The position numbers and the translations under genes are program-made. From Bifidobacterium aerophilum (GTDB lineage Bacteria > Actinomycetota > Actinomycetes > Actinomycetales > Bifidobacteriaceae), in contig NZ_WHZW01000017.1 in the NCBI RefSeq assembly GCF_010667685.1, forward strand, positions 1 through 64,000: a stretch of DNA of 64,000 nucleotides, in the 5' to 3' direction. The notes beneath the pieces are model-generated. The model saw only the letters and a program-made list of their open reading frames with translations, did no database searches and was not told where the DNA came from. Of this stretch, positions 63,531 to 64,000 are shown in pieces (within the stretch, counting starts at the first letter, position 1; every line of letters starts with the position of its first letter).

Positions 63531-64000
63531 TCAGCCCAGATAGCCGTCGATGTGCAGCGTCTGGGCTGCGACCTGCTTGATCACGACGTCCGGCGTCTCC
63601 GGATGCAGGCGGATCAGCGAGATCAGGCCGACGATCAGCGTGTAGAACGTCTCGTGCACGTTGCGGATCGGCAGGCCGTGCAGCTTCTCGAAATCAAGCA
63701 CGGTCGTGTCGCAGAAGTAGTCGGCGATGCGGTCGGCCGCGTGGTCGATGAACCTGATGTACAGCTCCGCGTTGCCCGCCTGCATGAGTTTCGCGCTGAA
63801 CGGGCCCTCGTCGGCGATGATCGCGCGCGTGAGCCGCACGATGTCGTCAAGCGCCTTGTCGATGTTGCCGATCTCGCGCGATGCGTTCCACTGGTCGAGC
63901 TTGGCGAGCATCGTGGCGATCGCGTCGTCGATCACCGCGTCGGCCACCTCGTTCTTGTCGGCGAAATAGTGGTAGAACAGCGAACGCGTCATGTCGGCGC
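63531..64000 (-). CDS. TetR-family regulator, truncated by the window edge
   Basis: The C-terminal 156 or so residues of a TetR regulator running off the right edge; the gene start lies outside. The end of the helix-turn-helix is visible (MTRSLFYHYFADKNEVADAVIDDAI), followed by an all-helical ligand domain (FYTLIVGLISLIRLHPETPDVVIKQVAAQTLHIDGYLG). It is convergent with the GH2 gene, and its target is unknown. Confidence 0.85.
   Translation of the reverse strand, partial: ADMTRSLFYHYFADKNEVADAVIDDAIATMLAKLDQWNASREIGNIDKALDDIVRLTRAIIADEGPFSAKLMQAGNAELYIRFIDHAADRIADYFCDTTVLDFEKLHGLPIRNVHETFYTLIVGLISLIRLHPETPDVVIKQVAAQTLHIDGYLG

Overview
The window is a stretch of high-GC Gram-positive chromosome, almost certainly from a Bifidobacterium. 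The evidence is strong AAGGAG-type ribosome binding sites, many lipoprotein sugar-binding proteins paired with LacI regulators, large glycoside hydrolases, an actinobacterial Tad pilus locus, and an intergenic repeat (core CCCCCTCAGTCNGCT) that I recall from bifidobacterial genomes. Species cannot be fixed from sequence reading alone. No rRNA, tRNA, CRISPR array, insertion sequence or prophage was seen.

Layout. 0.2-12.4 kb: sugar uptake and alpha-glucoside hydrolysis, with two orphan solute-binding lipoproteins, two paralogous LacI regulators, a GH13 alpha-glucosidase, a GH31 enzyme, a lone DUF4143-type ATPase and a BrnT/BrnA toxin-antitoxin pair. The GH31 module (about 7.4-12.4 kb) is visibly AT-richer than its surroundings and has toxin-antitoxin pairs on both sides, so it looks acquired. 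12.5-15.8 kb: a RelE/Phd-type pair and a cell-wall-associated alkaline phosphatase preceded by a possible PHO box. 15.9-23.3 kb: a GntR regulator, a ROK sugar kinase, a GH125 alpha-mannosidase, a third orphan binding protein, DeoC and a YdcF-like protein. This may be an alpha-mannoside (N-glycan) module, and the two divergent promoters share a likely GntR operator. 23.7-27.8 kb: a hypothetical protein, a Nudix/histidine-phosphatase fusion and polyphosphate kinase, again with a possible PHO box.

29.2-34.2 kb: a compact Tad/Flp pilus locus (tadZ, tadA, tadB, tadC, flp, two TadE-like genes). The region upstream of tadZ and the region upstream of flp carry near-identical elements rich in DnaA-box-like TTATCCACA sequences. 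It is followed by a small toxin-antitoxin pair and a diacylglycerol kinase.

36.4-63.3 kb is the most interesting part. It encodes a non-phosphorylating L-rhamnose pathway: a dehydrogenase, a lactonase, L-rhamnonate dehydratase, 2-keto-3-deoxy-L-rhamnonate aldolase and an IclR regulator, plus a DUF5692 membrane protein. Next come a LytTR/GHKL two-component system, a GH78 alpha-L-rhamnosidase, a GPH sugar transporter, two GH3 enzymes with reversed domain order and a membrane anchor at each end, a 4-TM protein, an MFS transporter, a second paralogous LytTR/GHKL system and a GH2 enzyme. The whole reads as a system that strips glucose and rhamnose from rhamnosyl-glucosides (plant glycosides are a reasonable guess), imports the products and converts rhamnose to pyruvate and lactaldehyde. 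The window ends inside a TetR-family regulator.
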